Positions 48,624 through 57,826 of a DNA stretch of 64,000 nucleotides are shown here, one piece after another. Below the pieces are notes generated by a model, which worked only from the letters and a program-made list of their open reading frames with translations, was not told the DNA's origin and searched no databases. Source of the stretch: Cyanocohniella sp. LLY (GTDB taxonomy: Bacteria > Cyanobacteriota > Cyanobacteriia > Cyanobacteriales > Nostocaceae); NCBI GenBank assembly GCA_022241785.1, contig JAKOMP010000009.1, positions 835-64,834 on the forward strand, read 5' to 3'. Each line of letters opens with the position of its first letter. The first letter of the stretch is position 1. Both the position numbers and the translations under genes were made by a program.

Positions 48624-49748
48624 TCACGCAGTTAGAGAGGACTGGAACGGGTATACAGGGAGCTTAAAAGCAAACATAGCTCCAACGGGTAATATGTTCT
48701 CTGCCCAGATTATACCGCCGTGGGCTGTAATAATTTGGCGAGATAGATAAAGTCCTAATCCTGAACCTTTGGTTTGGCGTTGGCTATGTCCTTGATAAAA
48801 TCGCTCAAATAAATGGGAAAACTCTTCGGGCTGGATACCCACACCTGTATCCAAAATTTTCACAACTTGATAGGCAGATTGTGATTCTAACAAGACTTCC
48901 ACACGACCATTGCGGGGCGTATGGTTGATGGCATTGACTAAGAGATTGATGATGACTCGTTGCAGTTGTAAAGCATCACCTTTCACCCACAAAGATTGTC
49001 GCCAATCAGATTCACCATAATTAACACAGAGATATACACGCCGATTTGCCGCTAACTCAGTCAGAGTGCTAGCCGCTTCTTCTGTCAGCATAGCTAAATC
49101 TACAGGTGCTAAATTAAGTTCTAAACCTTCAGTATCATTACGATAGATATCTAATAAAGTTTGTAACAATTGCAGTGAAGTTTGATGACTACGCGCCATT
49201 GTCGCTAAAACTTTTTGCTGCGCCGGCAATACGGGGCCAAATTTTTCCGCTTCAAAGGCTTTGAGAGTTTCAATTGCTCCTAATAAGGGCGTTTTCAGGT
49301 CGTGGGTGAGTGTAGAAGCAAAATCTTCTCGGACTCTGACTAATTCTGCTTGTGCTTCTAGTTTGGCACGAGTTAAGGCGATCGCTTCCTCAGAACGTCG
49401 GACACGTTGACGCAACCCACCATAAGCATCACTGAGAATACCTGTGACAATCAACGCCAGTGAAGCGATCGCTCTACTAGCAATTGTCGAAGCTTTCATC
49501 ACTTCACCTCCTGGCAATACAAGATTTAACATAGTTAAAAACACAGCCGCAAGAGTAGCTTGAAAAGTTGCACGCCTTCCCAACCAGGCATTTGTCAATA
49601 AAATCGGACCTGTGTAGAGATACCCGAAAACGTAAGGAATGGGCGTAGAGAACTCCAGAACAATTACAAATATATATAAACCAGCAATGAATAAATATTT
49701 GCCCAAACGCGATTCTTGATTAAAACGTTTAGTTATAAAATGTCTCAT
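48624..49748 (-). CDS. Membrane sensor histidine kinase (HisKA type)
   Basis: 374 aa. Residues about 16-105 make four or five membrane helices with little periplasmic sequence (a MASE-like sensor). A short linker leads to the H-box FASTLTHDLKTPLLG (His149), N-box NLLVNAINHTP, G1 DTGVGI and G2 GSGLGLYLSRQI. Complete and apparently active. Pairing a HisKA kinase with a NarL-type regulator is less common than HisKA_3, but seen in cyanobacteria. Its start lies about 310 bp from the kdp operon start on the opposite strand. Confidence 0.92.
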   Translation of the reverse strand: MRHFITKRFNQESRLGKYLFIAGLYIFVIVLEFSTPIPYVFGYLYTGPILLTNAWLGRRATFQATLAAVFLTMLNLVLPGGEVMKASTIASRAIASLALIVTGILSDAYGGLRQRVRRSEEAIALTRAKLEAQAELVRVREDFASTLTHDLKTPLLGAIETLKAFEAEKFGPVLPAQQKVLATMARSHQTSLQLLQTLLDIYRNDTEGLELNLAPVDLAMLTEEAASTLTELAANRRVYLCVNYGESDWRQSLWVKGDALQLQRVIINLLVNAINHTPRNGRVEVLLESQSAYQVVKILDTGVGIQPEEFSHLFERFYQGHSQRQTKGSGLGLYLSRQIITAHGGIIWAENILPVGAMFAFKLPVYPFQSSLTA

Positions 49749-50058
49749 CCAATAAATTAAGTATTACTAATTAAATGTCCAAAAATGTCCAATTGTTAGT
49801 TTTCAGTGAGTGCTAAGACGCTCAAAATGATATGGCATCCCTATTTTATTTATTTTATTATATTTGACCTATTAATAGAATTATTTGGAGCGTTTAGCTA
49901 AAAATAAACACTTCCCTAAACATTATAAACGCTGATATATATTTTAAATAAACACTAAATATAGAAAAATAAACCTCGTTCTATACCCTTCTAATACTTG
50001 CTTTAATAGAGAAATTAATTGATGATCAAAATTGTTACAAATCAAGAGAACCAAGATC
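49749..50058. other. Divergent promoter region of the kdp operon and the two-component pair
   Basis: 310 bp, very AT-rich. It should contain both promoters and any regulator sites, but I see no convincing palindrome or repeat. Confidence 0.45.
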
Positions 50059-50388
50059 ATGTTCTCTATAAATCAGATAAATGCTGACATGGCATTAGGT
50101 TTAATCAGTACAAGAATAATGAATAATAGCTGTCATTGTGGCATTGCCTTAACCAGCTTAAAATTACCAAAAAAATGCTTTGCTTTGGGGATTATTAGAG
50201 ATAACCAAATCATCCTATCAAGTGCCGAACCAATAATTTGGTGTGAAGATTACATCTTGGCTGTAGCTCTAAATGCGGCCTCAGTTCCAGAGCTAAAATT
50301 TACCCTAAATAAAACGCATCCGGTTCACTACTCATCCCAAGAATGTCCAATTAAAAATCTAAAAACAACTTATCGGGAGCCTTCTTAA
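50059..50388 (+). CDS. Small protein resembling a TrkA-C/RCK-C domain, first gene of the kdp operon
   Basis: 109 aa from ATG 50059 (MFSINQINADMALGLIST). The central part, KCFALGIIRDNQIILSSAEP followed by IIWCEDYILAVAL, has the strand-turn pattern of TrkA-C (RCK-C) domains such as 'GIxRxGxxIxPxxxxxxxxGDxLxVxA'. The Gly of the GD turn is replaced (CED). Three Cys near the start and end are unusual. It ends 3 bp before kdpA, so it is certainly co-transcribed. A nucleotide- or ion-sensing subunit of the pump is a reasonable guess; no such protein is part of the classical Kdp system. Confidence 0.65.
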   Translation: MFSINQINADMALGLISTRIMNNSCHCGIALTSLKLPKKCFALGIIRDNQIILSSAEPIIWCEDYILAVALNAASVPELKFTLNKTHPVHYSSQECPIKNLKTTYREPS

Positions 50389-50391
50389 TTC

Positions 50392-52077
50392 ATGTTACAA
50401 GGATGGATACAAATTACTTTAACCGTACTAATTGTCATCGCCACAACTCCCTTATTGGGAAGGTACATGGCGCGGGTGTTCATGGGAGAAAAAACACTAC
50501 TTGACCCCATAATTAATCCCTTGGAAAGAGTAATATTTGCCATTAGTGGAGTACGTAACCAAAAGAATTTAACAGGTCGGCAATATGCCAAAGAATTGCT
50601 GTGTAGCAATCTCATTATGGGGATTTTTGTATACTTCATGCTGATGTTTCAGGGATGGTTACCACTAAATCCCACAGGGTTAGATACACCAAGTTGGGAT
50701 TTAGGACTGCACACGGCCATTTCCTTTCTCACCAACACCAATCAACAGCATTATTCAGGTGAAACGACTTATACATATAGTAGCCAAGTCTTTGCTCTCG
50801 GTTTTTTAATGTTTACCTCGGCTGCAACGGGTTTAGCTGTAGCCATAGCCTTTATTCGGGGTTTAACTGGCAGACCATTAGGTAACTTTTACACCGACCT
50901 CACCCAATCAATCACCAGGATATTATTACCAATATCAATAGTTGGCGGCTTGCTTTTACTATTAGCAGGTGTACCAGAAACCCTAGCAGGGCCAGCAACA
51001 GTAACCACCTTAGAAGGTGCAACTCAAGTAATTGCCCGTGGACCAGTCGCCCATTTTGAAATTATCAAAGAACTGGGAGAAAACGGTGGTGGCTTCTTTG
51101 GAATTAACTCAGCACATCCCTTTGAAAATCCCAATGGCTTTTCTAACCTATTAGAAACCTGCATCATGGTTGCCATCCCCGCATCCCTAATTTATACCTA
51201 CGGTGTATTTAGTAATAACCGTAAGCAAGCATGGTTAGTATTTTGGATGGTATTTATCATTTTTGTTTTCTTAGTAGGAATTACAGCAGTAGGCGAATTT
51301 CAAGGAAATCCCCTAGTTAATCCCCTCTTAGGAGAACAGCAACCCAACCTAGAAGGAAAAGAAGTGAGATTTGGTTGGGCGCAAACAGCACTTTGGGCAG
51401 TGATGACCACAGCCACAATGTGCGGCGCTGTCAACGGAATGCACGACTCCTTAATGCCTCCCGGCGGATTTGCCACACTCTTTAATATGTTCCTACAAAT
51501 CATTTGGGGAGGACAAGGAACCGGCACAGCTTTCCTATACATCTACTTAATTTTGGCAGTATTCCTCACCGGCTTAATGGTAGGAAGAACACCAGAATTT
51601 TTAGGACGCAAAATCGAGAAAAAAGAAATCGTCCTAGCCAGCGTCGTCCTATTAGTCCACCCCTTCGCCATCCTGATTCCCTGGGCAATAGTCTTCGCCT
51701 TTCCCGAAACCCTCTCAGGCATTAGCAACCCAGGATTTCATGGAGTTTCCCAAGTAGTTTACGAATATGCATCCGCAGCCGCCAACAACGGTTCAGGATT
51801 TGAAGGATTAGGTGATGACACACTTTGGTGGAACCTCAGCGCCACAGCCAGTATTTTGGCGGGGCGTTATATACCAATTATTGCACTGCTACTTTTGGCA
51901 GATAGTATGTCTCGTAAACAACCTGTTCCTATGACCACAGGTACTTTGAGAACAGACACCAGACTCTTCACAGGAGTCACAAGCGGAGTAATTTTAATCC
52001 TGGGCGCACTCACATTCCTCCCCGCCTTAGTCTTAGGCCCCTTAGCAGAAGCATTCCAACTAGCCGCAGGAGGATAA
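50392..52077 (+). CDS. kdpA: K+-transporting P-type ATPase subunit A
   Basis: Channel-like K+-binding subunit of the high-affinity KdpFABC pump in the inner membrane. 561 aa with about 10 helices. Filter-type loops are visible: [33 protein letters not shown] (long Gly-rich loop), and [18 protein letters not shown]. Start ATG 50392 ([15 protein letters not shown]). Followed by kdpB after a 68-bp gap that contains a CTCTGCG repeat. Confidence 0.97.
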   Translation: MLQGWIQITLTVLIVIATTPLLGRYMARVFMGEKTLLDPIINPLERVIFAISGVRNQKNLTGRQYAKELLCSNLIMGIFVYFMLMFQGWLPLNPTGLDTPSWDLGLHTAISFLTNTNQQHYSGETTYTYSSQVFALGFLMFTSAATGLAVAIAFIRGLTGRPLGNFYTDLTQSITRILLPISIVGGLLLLLAGVPETLAGPATVTTLEGATQVIARGPVAHFEIIKELGENGGGFFGINSAHPFENPNGFSNLLETCIMVAIPASLIYTYGVFSNNRKQAWLVFWMVFIIFVFLVGITAVGEFQGNPLVNPLLGEQQPNLEGKEVRFGWAQTALWAVMTTATMCGAVNGMHDSLMPPGGFATLFNMFLQIIWGGQGTGTAFLYIYLILAVFLTGLMVGRTPEFLGRKIEKKEIVLASVVLLVHPFAILIPWAIVFAFPETLSGISNPGFHGVSQVVYEYASAAANNGSGFEGLGDDTLWWNLSATASILAGRYIPIIALLLLADSMSRKQPVPMTTGTLRTDTRLFTGVTSGVILILGALTFLPALVLGPLAEAFQLAAGG

Positions 52078-52090
52078 AACCTCATTCCTC

Positions 52091-52120
52091 CCCTCTCTGC
52101 GCCTCTGCGCCTCTGCGTGA
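52091..52120. repeat. CTCTGCG intergenic repeat inside the kdp operon
   Basis: CTCTCTGCGCCTCTGCGCCTCTGCGTGA-like unit between kdpA and kdpB. Related sequences lie at 27153-27180, at 54226-54240 between kdpB and kdpG, and in reverse orientation at 22591-22620. A common dispersed repeat of Nostocales. Confidence 0.75.
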
Positions 52121-52145
52121 AAAAATCAAACTCATCCCCCCCAAA

Positions 52146-54215
52146 ATGGAAACAACTACACAACCGCGCAAAAAACGCAAACATAAACCCCAAACCAGAC
52201 CAGCAGGACTTTACACAAGAGCATTTCAACAAGCATTTGCCAAGCTGTCCCCAGCTAACATGATAAAAAATCCAGTCATGTTCGTAGTTTGGCTAGGTAC
52301 AATCGTCACAGCATTGATGACAATTGCACCCAACATATTCGGTCCCACACCAGGAGAAAACCCGCGATTATTCAACGCACTAATCACCCTAATCTTATTC
52401 GCAACCATTGTCTTTGCCAACTTTGCCGAAGCCGTAGCCGAAGGAAGAGGTAAAGCTCAAGCAGATGCTTTGCGCTCCGCAAAATCCGATGCTCAAGCCA
52501 AAAAAATCCTCCCCGATGGTTCCCTCCAAGAAGTAAGTTCCACAGCCTTACGGCGCGGTGACACAATCAAAGTAACTGCTGGTGATATCATCCCCGCCGA
52601 CGGTGAAGTAATTAAAGGTGTAGCTTCCGTAGATGAATCAGCAATTACAGGAGAATCAGCACCAGTATTAAAAGAACCAGGTTCAGACATAGCCAGTTCC
52701 GTCACCGGCGGAACTCGTATCACCTCCGACGAACTGATAATTAGGGTGACTAATGATCCAGGAGAAGGCTTTCTTGACCGGATGATTAGTTTAGTAGAAG
52801 GTGCTTCCCGCAGCAAAACACCCAATGAAATTGCTTTAACAGTATTGCTGGCAGTTCTGACGCAGGTATTTTTAGTTGTAATTGCCACACTACCTACAGT
52901 GTCAGTCTACGTCAACTCACCCATAAGTATTGCCGTACTCATCGCCTTATTAGTAGCTTTAATTCCCACCACCATCGGCGGCTTATTAAGTGCTATTGGC
53001 ATTGCAGGTATGGATAGAGTCGCCCAATTTAATGTCATTGCCACCTCTGGGCGTGCGGTGGAAGCCTGCGGAGATATTAACACTCTTATTTTAGATAAAA
53101 CAGGTACGATTACCTTGGGAAACCGCTTGGCAGAAGAATTTATTCCGGTCAACGGTCATGCAATGGCAGATGTAGCGCAAGTTGCCCTGGCATCGAGTGT
53201 ATTTGATGAAACCCCAGAAGGCAAATCAATTGTCAAACTAGCAGAGAAATTAGGGGCAAAATTAGATTTTGATACCAAGGAAGCCGAAGGGATTGAATTT
53301 TCTGCCAAAACCCGCATGAGTGGTATTGACTTATCCAATGGGGTAGAAATTCGTAAAGGTGCAGTGGATGCCATTAAAGGCTTTGTTCGTTCTCGCCAAG
53401 GAAAATTAACACCGGAACTTGATACAGCTTTTGAGCGAATTTCTCGCTTAGGTGGTACTCCCTTAGCACTTTGCAAAAATGATGATATCTACGGTGTCAT
53501 TTATCTCAAAGACATTATTAAACCGGGGATTCGAGAACGGTTTGACCAAATGCGCCGCATGGGAATTAAAACCATCATGCTCACAGGAGATAACCGGATT
53601 ACTGCATCTGTAATTGCTGAAGAAGCCGGAGTTGATGATTTTATTGCCGAAGCCACACCTGAAGACAAAATCGAAGTCATTAAAAATGAACAAGCCCAGG
53701 GAAAACTCGTAGCCATGACTGGAGATGGTACAAACGATGCCCCGGCTTTAGCTCAAGCAAATGTAGGTGTGGCAATGAATACAGGTACTCAAGCAGCCAA
53801 AGAAGCTGCTAACATGGTAGACCTAGATTCCGACCCCACCAAGTTAATTGATATCGTCACCATTGGTAAACAACTACTCATTACCCGTGGCGCACTCACC
53901 ACCTTTTCTATTGCCAACGATATCGCCAAATACTTCGCCATTCTCCCCGCCATCTTCTCCGGAATTGGCGTTGGCGCTCTCAATATAATGGGTTTAGCAA
54001 GTACTCAGTCAGCAGTTTTATCAGCCCTAATTTACAACGCCTTAATCATTCCCGCACTCATTCCCCTAGCACTAACTGGCGTAAAATTTCGACCATTAAC
54101 CGCCGATCAACTTTTACAACGGAACATATTCATCTATGGATTTGGCGGCGTAATAGCTCCCTTCATAGCCATTAAAATCATAGACGTTTTAATTACAAGC
54201 ATAGGACTAGCCTAA
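52146..54215 (+). CDS. kdpB: K+-transporting P-type ATPase subunit B
   Basis: Catalytic P-type ATPase subunit, 689 aa. Phosphorylation motif [13 protein letters not shown] (Asp about 318), dephosphorylation TGES (AITGESAPV), nucleotide domain with [10 protein letters not shown], hinge [10 protein letters not shown] and [18 protein letters not shown]. Seven membrane helices expected; the N-terminus is rich in Lys and Arg ([11 protein letters not shown]). ATG 52146 has no Shine-Dalgarno, suggesting translational coupling is not simple. Confidence 0.97.
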   Translation: METTTQPRKKRKHKPQTRPAGLYTRAFQQAFAKLSPANMIKNPVMFVVWLGTIVTALMTIAPNIFGPTPGENPRLFNALITLILFATIVFANFAEAVAEGRGKAQADALRSAKSDAQAKKILPDGSLQEVSSTALRRGDTIKVTAGDIIPADGEVIKGVASVDESAITGESAPVLKEPGSDIASSVTGGTRITSDELIIRVTNDPGEGFLDRMISLVEGASRSKTPNEIALTVLLAVLTQVFLVVIATLPTVSVYVNSPISIAVLIALLVALIPTTIGGLLSAIGIAGMDRVAQFNVIATSGRAVEACGDINTLILDKTGTITLGNRLAEEFIPVNGHAMADVAQVALASSVFDETPEGKSIVKLAEKLGAKLDFDTKEAEGIEFSAKTRMSGIDLSNGVEIRKGAVDAIKGFVRSRQGKLTPELDTAFERISRLGGTPLALCKNDDIYGVIYLKDIIKPGIRERFDQMRRMGIKTIMLTGDNRITASVIAEEAGVDDFIAEATPEDKIEVIKNEQAQGKLVAMTGDGTNDAPALAQANVGVAMNTGTQAAKEAANMVDLDSDPTKLIDIVTIGKQLLITRGALTTFSIANDIAKYFAILPAIFSGIGVGALNIMGLASTQSAVLSALIYNALIIPALIPLALTGVKFRPLTADQLLQRNIFIYGFGGVIAPFIAIKIIDVLITSIGLA

Positions 54216-54247
54216 TTCCAAACTCCGCGCCCCTCTGCGTTTAAATC

Positions 54248-54436
54248 ATGAAAAACTTATCCCTCACCCTCTTCCTCACCCTTTCCCTCAACGTATTCCT
54301 CGCACAAGTTGTTTACGCAGCCACACCTGATGAAATATCACGAGGTGCATCTTACGCCATTGGACTTTTAGGAATCGCCACTTTAGCCGTCAGCACTTAT
54401 TTATTCCTTGTCATTTTTCAACCGGAGAAATTCTAA
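54248..54436 (+). CDS. kdpG: Small Kdp subunit (KdpG/KdpF-like)
   Basis: 62 aa. N-terminal signal-like helix (LTLFLTLSLNVFLAQVVYAA) followed by a second helix ending in FLVIFQPEKF; the latter resembles KdpF, the 29-residue stabilising subunit in other bacteria. In Anabaena the equivalent gene between kdpB and kdpC is called kdpG, and size and place match. Its TAA and the kdpC ATG share one base (TAATG), so translation is coupled. Confidence 0.85.
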   Translation: MKNLSLTLFLTLSLNVFLAQVVYAATPDEISRGASYAIGLLGIATLAVSTYLFLVIFQPEKF

Positions 54437-55017
54437 TGATCCAAATTACTAAAGCCATTCGTTCTACCTTAGCGTTGTGGATACTCACAGCCTTCCTTTA
54501 TCCGTTATTCATGCTGATTTGTGGACAGATAGCTTTTCCTTTCCATGCGAACGGGAGCTTAATTACCAATAATCAAGGTACAGTAATCGGTTCAGCCTTA
54601 ATTGGTCAACCCTTTGCAGGCGATCGCTATTTTTGGAGCCGCCCTAGTGTTATTGACTACAGTACCAGCCCAGAAGTGGCTACTACAGGTGAATCAGGAG
54701 CAAGCAACCTAGCACCCAGTAACCCCGAACTTCTCGAACGCATTCAAGGAGAAGTCACACGGCTACAACAAGCAGATATTCAACCCACTGCTGACTTAGT
54801 TTATACCTCTGGCTCTGGTTTAGATCCACACATCAGCCCTGAATCCGCCCAAGCACAATTATCACGGATTGCGACTGCAAGAAATTTAGATACCCAAAAA
54901 ATTCAAACCCTGATATCTCAAAACACCGAAGGTAGATTCCTGGGTATATTCGGCGAACCTGGAGTTAATGTTTTAAAACTCAATTTGGCTTTGGATGCTT
55001 TACAGCCTACAACTTAA
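54436..55017 (+). CDS. kdpC: K+-transporting P-type ATPase subunit C
   Basis: 193 aa. One N-terminal membrane helix (about 12-32), then a periplasmic domain with the family motifs SALIGQPFAGDRYFWSRPS, SGASNLAPSNPEL, TSGSGLDPHISPESA and the closing FGEPGVNVLKLNLALD. Completes the pump with KdpA and KdpB. The next gene starts 23 bp downstream. Confidence 0.96.
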   Translation: MIQITKAIRSTLALWILTAFLYPLFMLICGQIAFPFHANGSLITNNQGTVIGSALIGQPFAGDRYFWSRPSVIDYSTSPEVATTGESGASNLAPSNPELLERIQGEVTRLQQADIQPTADLVYTSGSGLDPHISPESAQAQLSRIATARNLDTQKIQTLISQNTEGRFLGIFGEPGVNVLKLNLALDALQPTT

Positions 55018-55040
55018 CTTGTGGAAGGAGTCAATAAATC

Positions 55041-55334
55041 ATGTTTAACTCCATTAACTCTAAAAATATACCATCTTTTAGAGTGGCGATCGCCCTCCAA
55101 GCAGACCAACCGCCTCAGTTGGCATCACCTGACCATAGCATCAAATCTGTCACCAGCATTTTCTTGACCTTCTTATTCATTGGGTTCATATTAGGAACGC
55201 TGCTTCAGTATAAGAGGCACAAAAAACAGAAGTCAGTATATATCTTGCGCGGAGTCAAAACTTTAGAAACTATCCAAAACATAACGCCTGAAAGCCAAAT
55301 TGAAACCTTAGAAAGAATTTGGCACAAGTCCTAG
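55041..55334 (+). CDS. Small membrane protein within the kdp operon, 97 aa
   Basis: Unrecognised. A single membrane helix at about 39-58 (TSIFLTFLFIGFILGTLL), followed by a basic stop-transfer stretch (QYKRHKKQKS) and a soluble C-terminal part of 30 residues. GGAAGGAG lies about 12 bases before ATG 55041. Co-transcribed with kdpC by spacing (23 bp). Could be a further accessory pump subunit. Confidence 0.65.
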   Translation: MFNSINSKNIPSFRVAIALQADQPPQLASPDHSIKSVTSIFLTFLFIGFILGTLLQYKRHKKQKSVYILRGVKTLETIQNITPESQIETLERIWHKS

Positions 55335-55411
55335 AACTTGTCTTCAATGTCTGAAAAATTTTGACACCAATTCAATTTTTTAACGTTTATTTAAAAGCGA
55401 TAAAACCACTT

Positions 55412-56845
55412 ATGAGAAAACCAGAGACTATCTTTGTAATTCCCACTCATCGACTCAGAGATGTAGCAAAAACAATTGAAGAGTACGACAAAAATTTCTG
55501 GGCGAATGGACACGCAACAAAAATTATCGTTTTTGATGATTCTAGTCTTGGTAATCACGAAAAATATTATCCCTTACTAGAACAAACCCAGACAGTCAAT
55601 GACATATTTTATGTTGGTCCCTATGAAAAAGAACAGTTCATTAGTTTGTTAAATGAAAGGCTGCGTGATCGCAAGCTAGAATCACTGGTCAAAAACTTAT
55701 TTCGCCCTAGCTATGGAGGAAATCGAAACTTCACATTAATGTATACCCTCGGAAATTTAATGGTCAGTTCAGATGACGATATGCGACCCTATGGGTTGAT
55801 AGAAACCAGTCCGGAATCGTTATCAGAAGATGAAGTATCTCGAGGCAAATTAATTAAAGCTGAGGAACACGGGTTCATCCATAAATCTTTTGATATACTC
55901 ACTGCTTTTGAGGATGTTTTGGGAAAAAGTATCACACAAATACCAGAAAATTTTGAGATGGGAGAGTTAATAGTTGATACATCAATGGACTTAGAAACTA
56001 ACACGACTAAAGGCAATTTTGGCTATTTTAAAGAAAATTCGCTTTTTTTACAAAAAAATAAATTACTAGATGATTCTGTTGTGAAAATAGCTCAAACCTT
56101 TCGGACAGGAACCAATGATATTGATACTATTGATTTTGTTAATATATATCTCGAAAACGAAAACCAAATCAATCCAGATGACTTGAATGATTTTTATATT
56201 CTCACTAATTTTAGACCAGTTATCACCAACAAAAATTGGCGCATGGATTGTGGAGTAGCTGGATATGACAATCGGCTGGGTTTACCACCATTCTTCCCGA
56301 CTCGCCTCAGATTTGAGGATTATATTTATAGACTTTGGATACAGCAAGAGGGTATTGTAGCAGCACACGTTGATGCTGTACAGAACCATACCAGAAATAA
56401 CTATATGCGTAATCCTCTGGCTAGTGAGATATTCAATGAGGAAATATGTAGCCTGCTCAAAAAGAAAATCAAAAATAATATATTTCATCTTGATGATCTG
56501 GGGATTAAGTTTGATTACTATGGCGAAGTAACTTTGCAAGAATCTGAGGAAATTCTCGAAAAAATTGCTGCTATTAATACACAGATTCTCAAAACTGCTG
56601 CATCTACTCAAAACCATCAACGTCAACATTCACTACAGCTATTTTCTGATAATTTATCAAGAGTATTCTATGGATTTGATCCTGATTTTTTTCAGCAAAA
56701 TATTTCTAGGATTGTCGATGATGTAATTAGTCAATTTCATGCGTCTCTAGAAATATGGCCAACCTTAGTAGAAATTTGCTACTTACAAAAGGATAAGAAA
56801 AATTTACCCCAAATTAAAGTCAAAAACAAAAAGATAAAAATTTAA
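55412..56845 (+). CDS. GT-A-fold glycosyltransferase-like protein in the kdp operon
   Basis: 477 aa from ATG 55412 (MRKPETIFVIPTHRLRDV). An in-frame TTG at 55361 would add 17 residues; neither has a good ribosome site. The start reads like a family 2-type glycosyltransferase (TIFVIPTHR, IIVFDDSS), followed by GGNRNFTLMYTLGNLMVSSDDDMRPYG, in which the DDD is a plausible metal-binding DxD (about residue 122). A second acidic cluster lies in 'LRFEDYIYRLWIQ'. No membrane helices, so soluble. The acceptor is unknown. Visibly AT-richer than the kdp genes around it, which could mean later acquisition. Confidence 0.7.
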   Translation: MRKPETIFVIPTHRLRDVAKTIEEYDKNFWANGHATKIIVFDDSSLGNHEKYYPLLEQTQTVNDIFYVGPYEKEQFISLLNERLRDRKLESLVKNLFRPSYGGNRNFTLMYTLGNLMVSSDDDMRPYGLIETSPESLSEDEVSRGKLIKAEEHGFIHKSFDILTAFEDVLGKSITQIPENFEMGELIVDTSMDLETNTTKGNFGYFKENSLFLQKNKLLDDSVVKIAQTFRTGTNDIDTIDFVNIYLENENQINPDDLNDFYILTNFRPVITNKNWRMDCGVAGYDNRLGLPPFFPTRLRFEDYIYRLWIQQEGIVAAHVDAVQNHTRNNYMRNPLASEIFNEEICSLLKKKIKNNIFHLDDLGIKFDYYGEVTLQESEEILEKIAAINTQILKTAASTQNHQRQHSLQLFSDNLSRVFYGFDPDFFQQNISRIVDDVISQFHASLEIWPTLVEICYLQKDKKNLPQIKVKNKKIKI

Positions 56846-57019
56846 CTTTGCCGAAAAATACATTTTTTTGGGGAGCATAACATAGGTTGCTGATTATAGC
56901 TTAGTTATATCCAATTCATGCAACCTATTTTTAAGTTTCACTACAATCATTAATAAAAGTATTGAGAGCTAAATAAATGATTGATGATAAAATTTATATT
57001 CAATCAACAAGGAAATTTT

Positions 57020-57280
57020 ATGGAAAAGTACAATCAGACCGATAAAAACTCTTTTCTTTATCCTCGTAGCCGCTACTATGGGACACTGAAGCCAGCAAAT
57101 TTAGTATTTAATGCCAACCTCCAAGAATTTTCTCAAAAAATTGGCTATGTTACTGCATTAGAAACATCTGGAAAACTTTCTCCTGAAGAAGCTTACAAGC
57201 AAATCGAGGGACTTTGGCAAGATTTACAAAGTAGCTACCATCAACTGGCAATTAGTAATGATTCATCAGCAAATGTATAA
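57020..57280 (+). CDS. Small conserved cyanobacterial protein (possibly DUF7219), 86 aa
   Basis: Start at ATG 57020 because AAGGA lies about 8 bases upstream; the frame extending to 56981 adds unrelated residues. The core FLYPRSRYYGTLKPANLVFNAN ... KLSPEEAYKQIEGLWQ (cited in parts) recurs in small cyanobacterial proteins that I recall as DUF7219. Helical C-terminus, soluble. Function unknown. Same strand as the kdp genes, 174 bp after the glycosyltransferase gene. Confidence 0.65.
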   Translation: MEKYNQTDKNSFLYPRSRYYGTLKPANLVFNANLQEFSQKIGYVTALETSGKLSPEEAYKQIEGLWQDLQSSYHQLAISNDSSANV

Positions 57281-57464
57281 AGCTATTTTGTATATTTGTA
57301 ATTTACATACAGTAATTATATTTTTTTATTATAGTCTGCGTCCAACTTTTAAAATTTACTATATTTTGATTCCTTATTCCCTGACCACACCAGCAAATGT
57401 AACTGTTCACACCGGATGGTGATAAAACTAATCTGTTCAGAAGACCACGATATTTTCAGCAGCT

Positions 57465-57764
57465 ATGATGGTTAGACTTATACTGATTATAATAAGAAAA
57501 ATAAGCTCTTTCTTACTAGTTATTACTCGCTTTATTGCCAGAAAAAATAATTCGATTTTTAGAGGCTTTGTACGTAAAATACAAATCCAGAACAACCAAA
57601 ATTCAAAGTTTAAAATTCACCACCATTTTTCTTGTAAAAAATGTATATTTTACAATGATAATCAGTATCTTCATTGTGCTATACACCCTAATATTGTTTT
57701 AACAAAAGCAGCGCTTAATTGTCCTGATTACACTCCTAAGAAACAATTCAATCAAAAAAAATAA
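57465..57764 (+). CDS. Small Cys-rich protein with N-terminal hydrophobic segment, 99 aa
   Basis: Starts with two ATGs (57465, 57468). An N-terminal hydrophobic helix (LILIIIRKISSFLLVI) with basic flanks is followed by 'CKKCIFYNDNQYLHCAIHP' and, 15 residues on, 'NCPDYTP'. The CxxC...C...C spacing suggests a zinc or iron-sulphur site. Similar Cys patterns occur in small cyanobacterial proteins, but I cannot name the family. It lies 62 bp upstream of kdpD on the same strand. Confidence 0.6.
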   Translation: MMVRLILIIIRKISSFLLVITRFIARKNNSIFRGFVRKIQIQNNQNSKFKIHHHFSCKKCIFYNDNQYLHCAIHPNIVLTKAALNCPDYTPKKQFNQKK

Positions 57765-57826
57765 TAGTGTTATTTACTCCTCCATTCATATAGCAAGACT
57801 ATTAACAAATTACCCACATCTTAACT

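Noticed and set aside
51504-51725. Plus-strand ORF inside kdpA, and similar frames in kdpB, ligA and anmK
   Set aside because: Shadow frames of long, family-confirmed genes; no independent support.
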